DNA of 64,000 nt from Phoronis australis (lineage: Eukaryota; Phoronida; Phoronidae), in contig NMRA01000083.1 of NCBI GenBank assembly GCA_002633005.1, positions 835,161-899,160 on the forward strand. The letters are read 5' to 3'. The notes below the pieces were generated by a model. It made no database searches. It was not told the origin of the DNA and saw only the letters and a program-made list of their open reading frames with translations. This document shows, one piece after another, positions 36,591 through 49,433 of the stretch. The translations under genes were made by a program, and so were the position numbers. The first letter of the stretch is position 1; each line of letters starts with the position of its first letter.

Positions 36591-37279
36591 CAAATACGTA
36601 TAACCCTATGGCTCAGCATTGATCATAGTGGAAGAATCAAGACACATCCATGATTAGGAGAGCAACAAGAAACTTTTGAAAAAACATTGCTGCCTCTCAT
36701 CATCACCCTCATGACATTATTCGTGACGTCACACACTAGTTCCATTCACTTTGAGAAAGACCACAGTACGCGAGGTCGAAAACGTTACCTAGCGAGATAT
36801 CACAATAATTACTTGTGTGATCAACTTGTCCCAGTGCATGAGTCGAACGCGGAGGGCAACCTTGACAGAAACCTCAATCCATACTGTAATTATCACCCAA
36901 GAAGTGGGTCAACCAATGTTACCAATACACAATTTGTTGTTCATTGTGTGTGCATATTATTTAGGCCCATGCGACTACCTGAAATGATGCATTTTTCTAA
37001 CAAAATATATTGCTCATGTACGCATGCACCTAAAGCTAGACACATACATAGATCACATGCAGTTGCATAGACTGGGCCTGAATACAGGTGTGGGTAGTTA
37101 ATATCTGTTTTAACAGTTACATTCAGGCCCTTCTCTGAGTTTGGAATAGAACTTAGAGCTTCATTAATACAGCTTTCATGATGGGCTAACTAAAACTCGC
37201 CGATTCATTCTGCAGCTACAACAAAGCTGCAGCGTGCACCTCCTTTTGGACAAACAACGTACAACAGGAGTCTTCTAGC

Positions 37280-37285
37280 TTTATT
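37280..37285 (-). terminator. Candidate proximal polyadenylation signal of BUD23
   Basis: AATAAA on the minus strand about 90 bases after the BUD23 stop. This is likelier to be used than the distal one at 36577-36582. Confidence 0.5.
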
Positions 37286-37373
37286 TTTTCCCAGCCCTCA
37301 TTGCAGTCTCGTGCAACAGGTGGCAGTCCAGAACCAACCCCTTCTCGAGTATTTTATAAATTAAACGAACCCA

Positions 37374-40300
37374 CTAAAACACGACTTTCCTTTTCCTCGC
37401 AGAGTACTTGGAATCTTTCCGCGTCTCCCTGAAACATTTATAACAATCTCTTATAATTGTAGAAAAACGATTTTATCCATCTCTTTAACTGCACTCAAAC
37501 TGGTCACATAATATAGTTTCAAAGAACAAATTCAAATGGATGTATTTAACTGAAAAATTTTACAAAAAGTTTGTTGAACATGACATCCGACTGGCCAAGA
37601 TAAATCCAAAATGTCCATTATAACACAAAAAACAGGTCATGCAAGTAATGATGCTCACAAATACAAACTCGTTCAATGCCAACATGGGTCAAAGAACAAC
37701 AGAAAGTGGCAAATAACTGCAGAGGCAATGACAGGGTCAAGCAAAATAACCTCATGCTTCAGTGTCTTAGCTCTAATGTTTCGTTGCGATTAACACACAG
37801 TCTGTATCAACACATACTTCCCCTGCCTCCTCCGTCTTTCCTTCTTCTCAAGAATCCAATCTCGACTTTTCTTGATTGATTTTCCTCGAGCCTGTTTTAC
37901 TTTCTCCCTGAAGGATACGGCAGACATGATATTGAAGGGGAACATTGACTGTATTCATTTGTAGCGTGGGATACTTGTTTAGAATAAGTTGGATGCACAA
38001 GAAATTGTGGCTAAACGTGTGCCTGCTTTGACAGAAATCTTGCTAAATGGAAGACCAGAAAGAGCCAGGCGCATGACCCAAGCAAAATCTTGTTCGTTGG
38101 TGAAAAGGTCTGTAGTGAAGGTCAGCATCACCATCACCTGTCACTTGCTGGCTTCACAATCAGTAAGGGTCATCTCCTGGTCAGGCTATGTTAACTTCAA
38201 CCATGTTTTACGACCACAGTTTCAGTAGGCAAGATTTTTGAGGTGAAGGTCAACTTGACCTTGACCTTTGACTTTTCAAATCCCAAAATGACAGCCAGCT
38301 TTCAGTCATGATCAAATTTCCTACTAAGTACGATGACCGTAGCCTGGGTGCCCTCTAGTTATTAATGCACAGGTCTAGTGATCGACAACTAACCGACCGA
38401 CACCTGCAAGGTATTATTTCCCACTGAGGAAAGGGAATATCAACAATGAAAATGTTAAAAAAAATAAATTATCTTCTTTTTAAAGCACATAATACAAAAC
38501 TCTTAGACCCACTGCTCGCGACGAAGAACCCAGACAAACATCCTATCGCTCCACAGGACCATGTTTCGCTACTGACCTTTTACTTGCAAATGCAATGTGA
38601 TTCTCAGTCTCTGCCTCTGTGCCTAGGCCTTGGGGTAACTGTTGCGCACCGCCAGTAAATAAACACAGGAACATTCTACAAAAATACAAGGCTCTTATAT
38701 CACATAGGAAATGGACTTTAAAAACCTCAGTCTACTTTGAAAATGAGATCCCTAAACAATCTTAATTTTACATGACTACTTAAAGATTGAAAGAAGTACC
38801 GTCTTTAAAACACAATTTGGGTGCCATACAAGCCATTAAACCAGTATGTGAACTGACTAAAAATAAAAGACAGAATTGATTTGAACTATTCCAGAATTAA
38901 ACAATTTTCATCCGTCACAGGGGTTCTCATTAAGAGGGGGAAATGCTTTTTCGAAATTCGTGATCGGGCCCTTTTTGTGGCCGTGATTCTGGAAATGTAG
39001 GTGAAAAATGCAGTGTTTCGGGAATGGAGATTTATTGAGATTGGGATCGAAACGAATTTGACACTGGGAAAAGTGTCCAAAAACCCGGAAACCTGGAATG
39101 GGACAACTCCCTCTATTAACACATATTTTTCAAACAAACCCTATATTTTAATTATAAACTACAGTTCATTTCTTTTCTCTTAAACCTAACAAGAACGTCA
39201 TTGTACACCTTGTACTCTGAAGATGCTTGAATTTCCGCTTGATCACAAATTTTCAGAACTCTACATCTTTTCAGTAGCCTGTCTGGCATATTTGGCCACT
39301 GTGAGTGACACGATTGTTACAACTGTGCTCGCTTCAGATTCATTCATCATATCAATATAAATGCTGCTGAACAAGGTAAACTCTGGCCCCTGGACAGTAT
39401 CCAGTGTTCTCCACTACCTGTTTTAACGTGTTACTGCAATCTGCGTGTCGGCACTTGCGACGTGCTTGAATGCCTCACGACCTTTTTGAATGTTTGGAAA
39501 AAACAAGTCGCTATCATTAACAATGTCAATACAAAACCAAGTGGGTAAAAACACAAGCAAATGTGCAATACAGAAAACATAGGCAATAGTGACTTTGAGG
39601 GATCCCAGGTTTTGAGAACCAGTTTGACACCTGCAATTTAGTACTGAAAACTGATTCTGAAAATGCAGGACCCCTGTTCGCTTCCACCACCTTCGCATAT
39701 TTCCGACGACTTTTGAGTTTTCAGTGGTGGAGAACACTAGCACCGTACGAGATTCTCACTTTTTAGCCTTTGTGCTGTTGGGGTAATCCACTACCAGTCC
39801 ACCTGTGAATCCTGCCTTCATTGCCTGAGCTGTCATTAACTCCAGCTGCAACAAGAAAACTTTCCTGACACCAAGTTTCTAAAGCCACCAATCAGAGACC
39901 CTAACCTCTTCAATCTCTTCTGCCAATGACTTAAGTTTCGGTTCATATTGTTCTCATGTTATTGGATAAATTCAGTTGACATTAAGTTTTGCAATTGCTT
40001 AACACGTGGTGCTATATTTGACAATAGGAATTCAACATCCAACCTGTACATAAGCTCATGAAGGTTTTCGTTCTCTTAGCACACCACAAGTATCAATATA
40101 CCTCTCGTAAAAGTGATTTTACTTCGGAATCCAGACTTATTGCTTTTGTCAAGTTGTAACATTTTGACCCTCATCTGAAAGGCTTTCATCAAGTGTCTGA
40201 TCATTCCACACTACACTCCACCAATCAGGGTACAGGATATTGTAAAATACCGCAGAAAGATGGGAAAGAATGGGTCAAGATTTCAAAGTGTTTTGAAATT

Positions 40301-43300
40301 TAAATGAAACAACAAAGTAATGAAAACCTAATCACTAAATATGTGTTTTCCTATAATAATACACACGAGACAAAAGAGCATTTTTAATACTTAACTCAGT
40401 TACTGATTTTATGAACATCAACCAAGACATAACACTTAGACAGCAGTGAACAAACATAAAGCATGGATCCAACTGGCAATTCATTAAAAAGTTGTGCAGT
40501 GTGGAAATTCATCAAAAATTTCTACAGTTTACAAAAAACAAAAAGAGAATCCTAGTAGTGTCTCTCCTACCTGTGAACTATTCTCTGGATAAAGCTGGAA
40601 CACAGCTCTGCTACCACGGGTCTGAAACAAGAGTTGGTCATCATTAACAGAGGGTGAAAACAATGTGACAAGAGGTATTCTTCACTCAACATCATTGTGC
40701 ACAAAATTACATCCCGTTTACCTTTAACTTTACACTTGGCTGACCCCAATACACTAGAGCGTTCTCTGGAGTCACTGATGCTTGTGATGATCTTGTTGAT
40801 CACGAATGTGACAAGGAATGTTGCATGAACGATTTTCTGAGAATAAACGACTTCATTTGATTTTTGTTTCTGAGTGAAATGCAGCTTTAAGACAATGTTT
40901 CATTCCACGCTCACTAGGTGGTGCTAATGCATGAACAGCTAGTGAGCAGAAAGCAACTCATTAGCACATGGCATCTGTGAGACAAGTCCCACGTGAGTGA
41001 ACGAATGAGCATGTTTCTAGGGATGGGACTCTTGATGCATTGCTGCCACCTTGTGAATTTTGCGTTTCCTTGGAAAACTGGTACTTCTCAAATTTTCAAA
41101 AGCTGACAGACTTGTTACAAATAATGAAACAATTATTACTCAGATGTGAGGCAAGTTCAGATTATTGCAAAAAACTAACAGTTGATGATTCCTCGAGAAC
41201 ATACTTGTCACATAAAATGACACTTCCTGACAAGCCTACCTGTAGTGCATCATCACAAGCAATAATGAATAGTCACCTCTTTCAAGGCCCTTAAGCTGCT
41301 TCAGATTTGACAATGGAACATTTTAGGGACCCCTTTCAGAACAGCAAGTGGTCTAAATCAAGATTTGGTTTCTGTGACAGAAGACTGTTGCATGTAAGTA
41401 AAGCTCTGCTGTGGTTCCCGTACAATTCTACGAGGTGAACGTTAAATTAGCAATACTATGATGCATACACTCAGACAAATTTCAGGGTCCCAAATTGAAG
41501 AAACCAGTATGAACACCAAATGAATTTTTATGGTTAGTTATACCTACAATATTTGTAATACAAAATAAAGTATTAACAAGTCCAAAACAGATCGGAACAG
41601 ATTCAGTGTCCACTTACCATGCAAGCATATAATGTACTGAAAAACTTGTACATTCGTTTTGGAGGATTGTGAGACTTCTTATCCGCATTGCACAACCACT
41701 GAAGAGCTGAAATGCTAACAAACTATAACATTATCACCACACACTACGGCACAATTTAGGTAAAGATATTTTAATGAGGCAAAAAAAACAAAAAAACCGG
41801 GAATAACACTAATGTCAATGTTCTCATCAAAAGCATTTTTAAAATTTCCCACAGAGACAATCAATGAAGTCCAGTGACTACATGGTTATATCACAAACAC
41901 TACAAGTCACAAGCATTGGAACAAAATGACCCAGAATTTCCCCATCATGACGGCTGAGAGGAAGCAGAATTCAATGTCGGAGTAGTCTTCCCTCAAGACC
42001 GAAAATGAGGAACGAACAGGCAGGTTAGTAATGTGGCTAAACCACTCTGTAATTAGACGTTTCGTCACCATAATAGTTATTACCATTTTTGCTGTTAGCC
42101 GCCATGACAGATTGCTTTTGTCTCGTAGTGTAGGAATGCTAAACTTGCCATATGAAAAAAAAAACAGCAAAACAAAGAATTCCAACGCTAAACTTGTGCC
42201 AAAACAATAATTTTCAAAAATGGCGCTGCAGGGACTTAAGGGAAGTTTTAATTACAGGTTAGCATGGTTACTAATGTACCTGTGTGATTAAACAATAAGA
42301 GTTGGGAACCTGTGAAAAATGGGAACTGGCAATTTTAGTGAATATTTTTATTTAAACTTATCAGTTGTGTAAAAAAAATCACATTGTATAAGTAGGTCTA
42401 CCAGGATGTGGTACAATAATTGTAGAAAAAGTGTCTTTTTAGCACCTGACAATTATAAGAATGTTACCAAACTTGTTTGGTTTCCAAAGACTGAACAACA
42501 ACAACAGAGTATAACCATGTTACAGTACGCCGACATCTAGAGGCAATTTCATACACTGAGGAAAGCTTCAGTCTTTGAAGATGAACATTCCTGGTAATTT
42601 CTTGCAATTTTCAAGAGGCTTAGATACAAAACACCAATCCAATGTCCACAGATTACATGCAACAGAATTTAGTACAAAAACGACTTTAATGAACCAGTTC
42701 TTCCCAATGCAATGATGTCTTACCTGACAACACCATTAAATGTGCCAGCTCTGAAGGGCATACCCTGGCCCATATCATTCAAAATCAGGTCACCTTCCAC
42801 CTCACGCTCCACAGCTACATCTGAAACAAAGAAAATTACCAGCCAATCATCACAGTGAGGCCAATTTCTGGTAGGAGAGATGTGTCATAGTAAATAACCC
42901 ATTTCAAAATTAAATTACAAAATGGCACCGAATCAAGCCGATCTAGTACAAAGCCACTATGTGCACAAAATCAACGACTGCCATCATTCCGCACCCTTAC
43001 ACATGCGCATAACAACTTCCGGCTTTTCACTGTTTGCAAAATATTGTCAGGACACAAAGCTGACCAAGAACTATATTGCTGCAAGGCAGGTTTACCACCT
43101 GACCACAGCTATTAATAAGTTACCCAACATGGCTGCACTAATGTCTACTCCAACCCATAGATGGCCTTGCTCTGTTAAACATTCTCCACTTAGTCCGGAA
43201 CCACACCTAGAAAAATCAAAATGTTCACAGTACACTCTGGGGCATTCAAATTGCCAACTTTTGTGACTGAGTAAAACTGTATTGAAGGAGTTTCCAGATT

Positions 43301-46300
43301 TATAAAGAATTATATTGAGTGCAAACATTCTAGTCACCATACATTGGTTTGATTTCAAATCTACTTGTGCACAATAACCACCACGTGAAATATCAATGTC
43401 CACTTCCATTTCGGACGGACAGTATATACTTATGTGTAAGATGTGTTTTTACACAAAGTACAGAGTACCTGGCAAGAAAACCTTTGCATAATTACACATC
43501 AAGAAGCAAGAATAGTTACACTACCCGACATCCAATATGAAGCACGATTCATCTTCAGGCAAGGCAAGTAATTCGAGAGCTCTTTCTGACAACTGCTGTT
43601 GAATTTCTATCATTCGAGAACTGAAAATATAACCGCAACAAGCCACCAATAAATTTTTATTACACGAACTTTCATCTGAGCAACCAGAACTGACTGTAAA
43701 TCATTCTAAAAGTTGGTAATTGAGCAAGCACAAAATGAATATCAATGAAAGAAATATGTACTCCATCTAATCTTCACAATGTTTCCACTTTCTCACATTA
43801 TTCAGTGGAAGTAACTCATTCTTAATGGCTTCTGGATAATTTAGATGCAAGATTACCAAGACATTATTTACCAGTACTATTTACTATTTCTGACAAACAA
43901 AAGTTACATTCAATTATTAATAAATAACTACATTTCACAGAGCTACGACAAAGAAGGGGAGGGGTAGCACAGCCTCCTCAGTGTTCTCCACATTATAAAT
44001 TCCAAACTCGACGCAAATGTTGAATGTCAGTTATTGACATTGTTTTGTGTCTACCCATAAGCATGGTCATGCTGGAGGTATTTATATATGGTTTAAAACT
44101 GCACACTGCACTGGTGTGACCTACTTCTTAGACACTTCAAAGTTTAGCTTTCCTACCAATGCATCTCATAATTTCTCCAAAGCATTTGACAGACCNCTTT
44201 CATCTGAGCAACCAGAACTGACTGTAAATCATTCTAAAAGTTGGTAATTGAGCAAGCACAAAATGAATATCAATGAAAGTAATATGTAATCCATCTAATC
44301 TTCACAATGTTTCCACTTTCTCACATTATTCAGTGGAAGTAACTCATTCTTAATGGCTTCTAGATAATTTAGATGCAAGATTACCAAGACATTATTTACC
44401 AGTACTATTTACTATTTCTGACAAACAAAAGTTACGTTCAATTATTAATAAATAACTACATTTCACAGAGCTACGACAAAGAAGGGGAGGGGTAGCACAG
44501 CCTGTGAAAAGGTCATGTAATAAGGTTATTTGGAAAACCTCCTGTATTTTCATGGCCCTAAATTGCCTCGTGGAGGTGAACGTTACCTGCACATGTGCAG
44601 ACTTCAGTCATGTAGGAAGTCATGTGACTTTCGAACTGGAGAATGATTGGCCGTATGACAAGTAATGTTCACTTCAATGAAAATTTGAGGCTATGAAAAT
44701 ACAGGTGTTTCGAATGGTTAGGTTTAATTTTCATTGATTAATGGAACGAAATAACATTCAAGCATTACAATTGGTTGATGTTGAGAACTGCATTGATAGG
44801 TATACTGAACCATCCACTGAGAAATAAATAGAGGTGACCCTACAGTGGTAGAGGCAGCACTCGATCTCAGATTGTGTTTGGCAATCTGGGAAAAATTCCA
44901 AGTCACCACATGGTCGCTACTGCGAGTATCAAAGTCAAACAATAATTTCCTCTAAATTCGTTTCAAGGTTCGTGTTGACTTTGAGACTTTAAATTACTAA
45001 CAGTTTTCAGGGTTTCCCCTGGGTTTTGAAAGGAGCATGTTGGTGAATGGCCAAAACAGGATGTAAAGCCCGTTGCCACATGCGAATATGGAAGGTGGGA
45101 TCCCCCTATTGCCTGGGTTTCGAAAGGAGCGTGGTGGTGAATGGTCACAGCTGATGCAGGAACCAGCGCCACATGCGAGCATGGGAAGTGAGATCTTCCC
45201 GGGCGCGGGGGGTGGGGGGGGGTTTGGTACACCTTCCCCAGGCAAAATTTGAAAAACTACATGTACTTGGAGTCAGTTTGGTGCATTCTACAAGTTTACT
45301 CATCATAGACAAGACTTTAACCGAGGATCGTGTAGTGGAAGTATCTGGGTAAAGGATACTTTGCAAGACAAATTTTCAATGAAGCGTCATAGTGTGATCT
45401 CTGTATGAACAGTTTTGTATCACTCTAACATATTTTAATCTCCAAAAAAACTTGTGTTAGGAACCGAACTCGACAGGACAGGGATTCACAGTACCCGATA
45501 GAAATTATGGCGCCTCATCAGGAATATTTTGCTTGGAATGAAAAAGAACAGATTGCAATGTTAAATACACATTTATTTGCCTGTTTCGTGGAACTTCACA
45601 AAATAACAAATCCCTAATTCAACTATTAAACTTAGTAAATATCACTGAAGGGATAGAATAAGCAAACTTAAACAAAGCAGAGCATGGCATAGGCATGTTA
45701 CAACTCAAGCGATGCCAAACGAGCTGCATATTACAGACCATGAAACCACAAAATAGACACAGTTGTAGACACAGTTGAGTACCTTGCTTCTCAGGTGTCA
45801 AACAGCATGACCTTTGACCTTTCACCTGGTGTCATACTTGAGAATGGCTAAAGCACTAGTCATGTGACCATTGTCAAAGAATCTGATTGGTTGACAGAGA
45901 GAAAATATCCCCTTCATAACAAAAAACATTTTAAACAAAATGATGTTAAATTATTATAGTAATATACATATTATCTCTTAAATAAATTATTCAGTTACAC
46001 TTGTTTCTGAAGACCAGAAAGTATCATCATTCACCATTTTAACCCATCTGCATGAAAACGAAACTTTGAAATAAAACGTGCAGAAAGGGACACATAATTT
46101 TGTAACGAGCTGTGAAGTAAAAAGATTAATAGAAATCATAATTATAAGCTCGACTGACCTATGGGAACAGTGTACAATAAAATAATTCGTCAAACTCTAT
46201 AGTCCAAGAAACAAATAAAGTTTGCAGTTTAGTGTCCCTTTTCTCTACCGCAATTTTCATGTAATTAGTTTCAAGGTTATTCAGTAAAACTGAGCAAGTT

Positions 46301-49300
46301 TTGTAAACTTTCCACATCAGATCAAAAAACTTGGAATAATGTATTCAGTTTTGCTATGACATTTTTATACAAAAATGCAGCTAACCTAAATACTGTGGCC
46401 CACGTCGATACTAAACCCCGTTTTAGTATTTTAACATATGGGCAATTCCATTTGTGATGGACGTACAATCAGAGAACATTTTGATCAATTGTGAAAAAAA
46501 TGTTCATCCTAGGAAAATAATTAATACATCAATTGATAGGTCTCACTGATAGCTTTCAAAGCATGTATCAACTTTCCCCCAATCTTTTAATCTGAGAAAA
46601 TTGTCTTTAAAGGGGTGTGACGGACGTACACAGAGAATTTGATTTTTTAAAAAAAATTTTAAAGTTTAATTTTCTGAGTTGCATTAAGTTACAATTTTAT
46701 GTTTTACATGATGATTTAGTGGAATGTTTACAAAGTACAACACACTAATTTTTTTGATGATATCTGCTAAGAAATTTTTGTCAGAGAGCTCACCATAAGT
46801 TGAGTTACTGTGACGGACGGACGTGATGGACGTACACTCTGAATTTTTAGTATTGAATTGTTTGTTGTGACTAAGATATCAATTCAGAGGGACTCAAACT
46901 CATCACATGTCGGGAGGGCTACACTAGGAATATACTCTAGAAAAACACAAAAAGAGTGCCTACAGTGAGTGAGGATGTGGCAAAAATGCTCAATAAAGTA
47001 GATGAGATTCTTACCGCTTGAAAATTCCCGGTATCGGCTTTTTCAACACGAACACAACAGCAGGTCAAAGTTGATTCATTCCAGTGCAATAGCAACTTGA
47101 CATGTATTCCTTTAGGTCTCTTGTCATTTGCTATACTCTAGAGCACCTTAGTATTTCTTTTGTATGAATATTTTTGCATCTTGAATTTCCCAAAAGCTAA
47201 GCATTTCTGTACTAACACGAGGTACCAACAGAAAAACAATAAGTTCATTAAATTAACATTTTGTTTTTTTACATTTTATACTGTGGTACAAATTTTGATT
47301 TTAATAAGTTGAATTCTACTAAGTATAACTAGATGACATTGTAAACTATAACTTTTCTGCAAATACTTTTGAAATTGAAAAAAATCAATGCATTTAGTTA
47401 AAATCTCTAACAACTTCTTCACTTAACTTTAAAGATGTCATTGTAATATTTTATGGTTTTAAGGTTCTTGCAAGTTTAGAAAGTAAAAATATGACCTAAG
47501 GTTATTTTCATTGGCTGAAAAATTGCAATTTCATGGGTGTGACAAACGTACGTGACAAACGTACAGATTTGCTGTACGTCTGTCACACAATTTCTGACTA
47601 AACGAATAATCCGTGGGATCCAAAATTTTGGTCAGTAGTATTGAGTAACAAGTTAAAAGAGAATCTGAAATTATTTTAATTTTGATTAAAAACTTTTAAC
47701 GTAACTAAACTTTTTAACACTTCTTTGTGATGGACATACCACACCATGAGTTGACCTTTGACCCCATGAGGTCATTGATGTGCCAAAGTTGAAATGTTAT
47801 TTTTTATAAAGTTTGGGGTTCATGTGATTGCACAAAAAGTTTTTGCGTCGAGGTTGATCTTTTTACGGACTTGCGTGGCGGTGAAGTTTTCCCAGTTACG
47901 ATTAGGTGTGTGGCGGTCAATTTGGGCACAATTTATGAGTGGCGGGCCGCCCAGATGTTTAAGCGCAGGGGAAACCCTGGTTTTTATAGACTTATTACTT
48001 TTGATTCATAATTGTTATGCTTATTTCATGAATGAAGCACATCTGACACCACATTTAAATTAGAGCAGAAAGTAAACAGACAGAAGTCGGAATTGTTCGG
48101 CAAAAATCATGCAAGATCGGCTGAATTCGCGCCACCAGTACATGCGGTCGTCTGTGCTCTATGCTCAATCGTTGGCAGGAGGAATAATTGAGTTAGAGAA
48201 TCAACATACGTAGATTTATGGGGAAATTAGAAAAGCAGAAGGAGAGTGGATGTCGTCACAACCGTACCTTTTTTGTCAACGAAAAGTTTACAACGTTCAG
48301 TTTTGGCAAACTCAGATTTTGTTTGACGACCTGGGATTTTGCCAGCTAGGTTGCAAAATGCAACTTGGCGTTTACCTAAGTGTCAAACGCTGACAGAGAT
48401 AAAAGTCTGTGTAGGAAATCAACCATTAGAACAGGTTAGTTTTCCGACAAGGCAACCAATACCTTAAATCAATACCACAAATACCGGATTTTTATTGTAT
48501 TCCCCTCTCGCTACTCATCTGCATGGATCCTAGTACTAAGAAAAGTGAAAAGAGATGAAACGTAAACTAGAAACTTTATTCAATTTAACAACAAATCACT
48601 AATCAGTCACAATTTCAAAAAGTTTATTCATCATAGTGATTGCGGATGTCCCCGATGGCGATGTAGATGACCCCCCTACTTGATTAGGATACTAATTAAC
48701 CACTCGATGTGAATGCTCCGAGCCGTCGTCTGAACTCCCCCCATCCCCCCTTTCTGCACACTGCTGTCACCCAAACACATTCGGACACCACTCACTCACT
48801 TAGTAAACAAGGTACCTAAACTACACGGTCCACGGACTCATAAACACGGGCACGGATGCATGAACACGACTCACGGACCTGCAAACACTGTCCACTGACT
48901 CACAAACACGGGAACGGACTCACAAAACACGATCCACGCACCCAAAAACACGGACTCATATTCACGAGGAAACACGGTTAACGGACCCCCAAACATGGGT
49001 CACGGACTCATCGGCTTCCTGGGTCAGCTGACATCTTCAGTTCATTTACCGCGTTTCCTCGTGAATATGAGTCCGTGTCCCGTGTTTTTGGGTGCGTGGA
49101 TCGTGTTTTGTGAGTCCGTTCCCGTGTTTGTGAGTCTGTGGACGGTGTTTGCAGGTCCGTGAATCGTGTAGTTTAGGTACCTTGGTAAACACGTGTGCGT
49201 GTCGTGGGTGCATCACTCACATGTTCGTTATGGCGATTAGTTATCAGTTTTGTTTACCATTTTGTTTACTTACTTTGATGTGTACTTGCGAGCTTCGTCT

Positions 49301-49433
49301 TCATTGTAAAACTGAAAAAAACAAGCACGATTAAATACCTTCCTCTGGAGACAGTTTGAAAGATACAATTCATATCAGCTAAAATACTTACCAGTTCTGG
49401 AGGAGCTCGGTGCTCGGGCCGACTTCCCGACAT
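37374..49433 (-). CDS. BUD23: 18S rRNA (guanine-N7)-methyltransferase BUD23
   Basis: BUD23 (WBSCR22) is the nuclear SAM-dependent enzyme that, with TRMT112, methylates N7 of one guanine in 18S rRNA during small-subunit maturation. Eleven exons join in phase: 49392-49433, 49274-49311, 43525-43620, 43124-43206, 42724-42820, 41618-41714, 40571-40621, 39760-39845, 38577-38675, 37818-37907 and 37374-37428. The product is 277 aa (human 281), so it looks complete. Landmarks are start [23 protein letters not shown] motif I ILDVGCGSGLSG (about 54-66), the acidic VGVDIS loop, GDMGQG-like [42 protein letters not shown] and [13 protein letters not shown]. The basic tail [14 protein letters not shown], then SARKRK, is typical of the family C-terminus. 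Donor of exon 3 is the weak GTAGTG. A long foldback repeat lies in intron 2. Confidence 0.95.
38230..38300. repeat. TGACCTTGACCTTTGA-type dispersed repeat fragment
   Basis: AAGGTCAACTTGACCTTGAC, then CTTTGAC, lies in the last-but-two intron of BUD23. This word is common in invertebrate dispersed repeats. It also looks like nuclear-receptor half-sites, but I would not call it regulatory. Confidence 0.45.
43669..43975. repeat. 307-bp direct duplication, copy 1
   Basis: Near-identical to 44197-44503, starting CTTTCATCTGAGCAACCAG and ending GGGGAGGGGTAGCACAGCCT. In BUD23 intron 2, about 50 bases from exon 3. Confidence 0.9.
44197..44503. repeat. 307-bp direct duplication, copy 2, next to a single N
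   Basis: Begins at the base after the single N (44196) and matches 43669-43975 with only a few substitutions. An N exactly at the edge suggests an assembly join of two overlapping contigs and not a biological duplication. Confidence 0.9.
45005..45330. repeat. Dispersed repeat family D, copy 1
   Basis: Matches the reverse complement of about 61610-61905. Shared words include GGTTTCCCCTGGGTTTTGAA (diverged), CCTGGGTTT.GAAAGGAG, GTGGTGAATGGT, GGCAAAATTTGAAA and CTACAAGTTT.CTCATCATAGA. Includes a G-rich tract near 45210-45223. In BUD23 intron 2. Confidence 0.8.
46440..47770. repeat. Repeated TGACGGACGTACA words
   Basis: Related words occur at about 46455 (GTGATGGACGTACA), 46616 (GTGTGACGGACGTACA), 46811-46840 (GTGACGGACGGACGTGATGG, then ACGTACA), 47538-47586 (GTGTGACAAACGTACGTGAC and an inverted TGTACGTCTGTCACAC) and 47727 (GTGATGGACATACC). 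Spacing is irregular, and each is embedded in AT-rich sequence. In BUD23 intron 2. It reads as a degenerate repeat element and encodes nothing. Confidence 0.7.
47905..47990. repeat. Dispersed repeat family E, copy 1
   Basis: GGCGGTCAATTTGGGCA, GCCGCCCAGAT and GGGGAAACCCTGG match, in reverse complement, 60890-60980 (GGTGGTCAATTTGGGCA, GCCGCCCAGAT, TGGGAAAAT). Confidence 0.65.
48804..49190. repeat. Long foldback repeat close to BUD23 exon 2
   Basis: Left arm about 48804-48977 and right arm about 49049-49190. Outer words ACAAGGTACCTAAACTACACG and its complement pair, as do inner words GGACTCATATTCACGAGGAA and TTCCTCGTGAATATGAGTCC. The left arm is longer because the word CACGGACTCA..AACACGG is amplified within it. 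Lies about 80 bases from exon 2 (49274-49311). Confidence 0.9.

Noticed and set aside
42922-43266. Plus-strand 114-codon ORF
   Set aside because: Antisense to BUD23 exon 4 (43124-43206), which is fixed by the conserved CGSGLSG motif.
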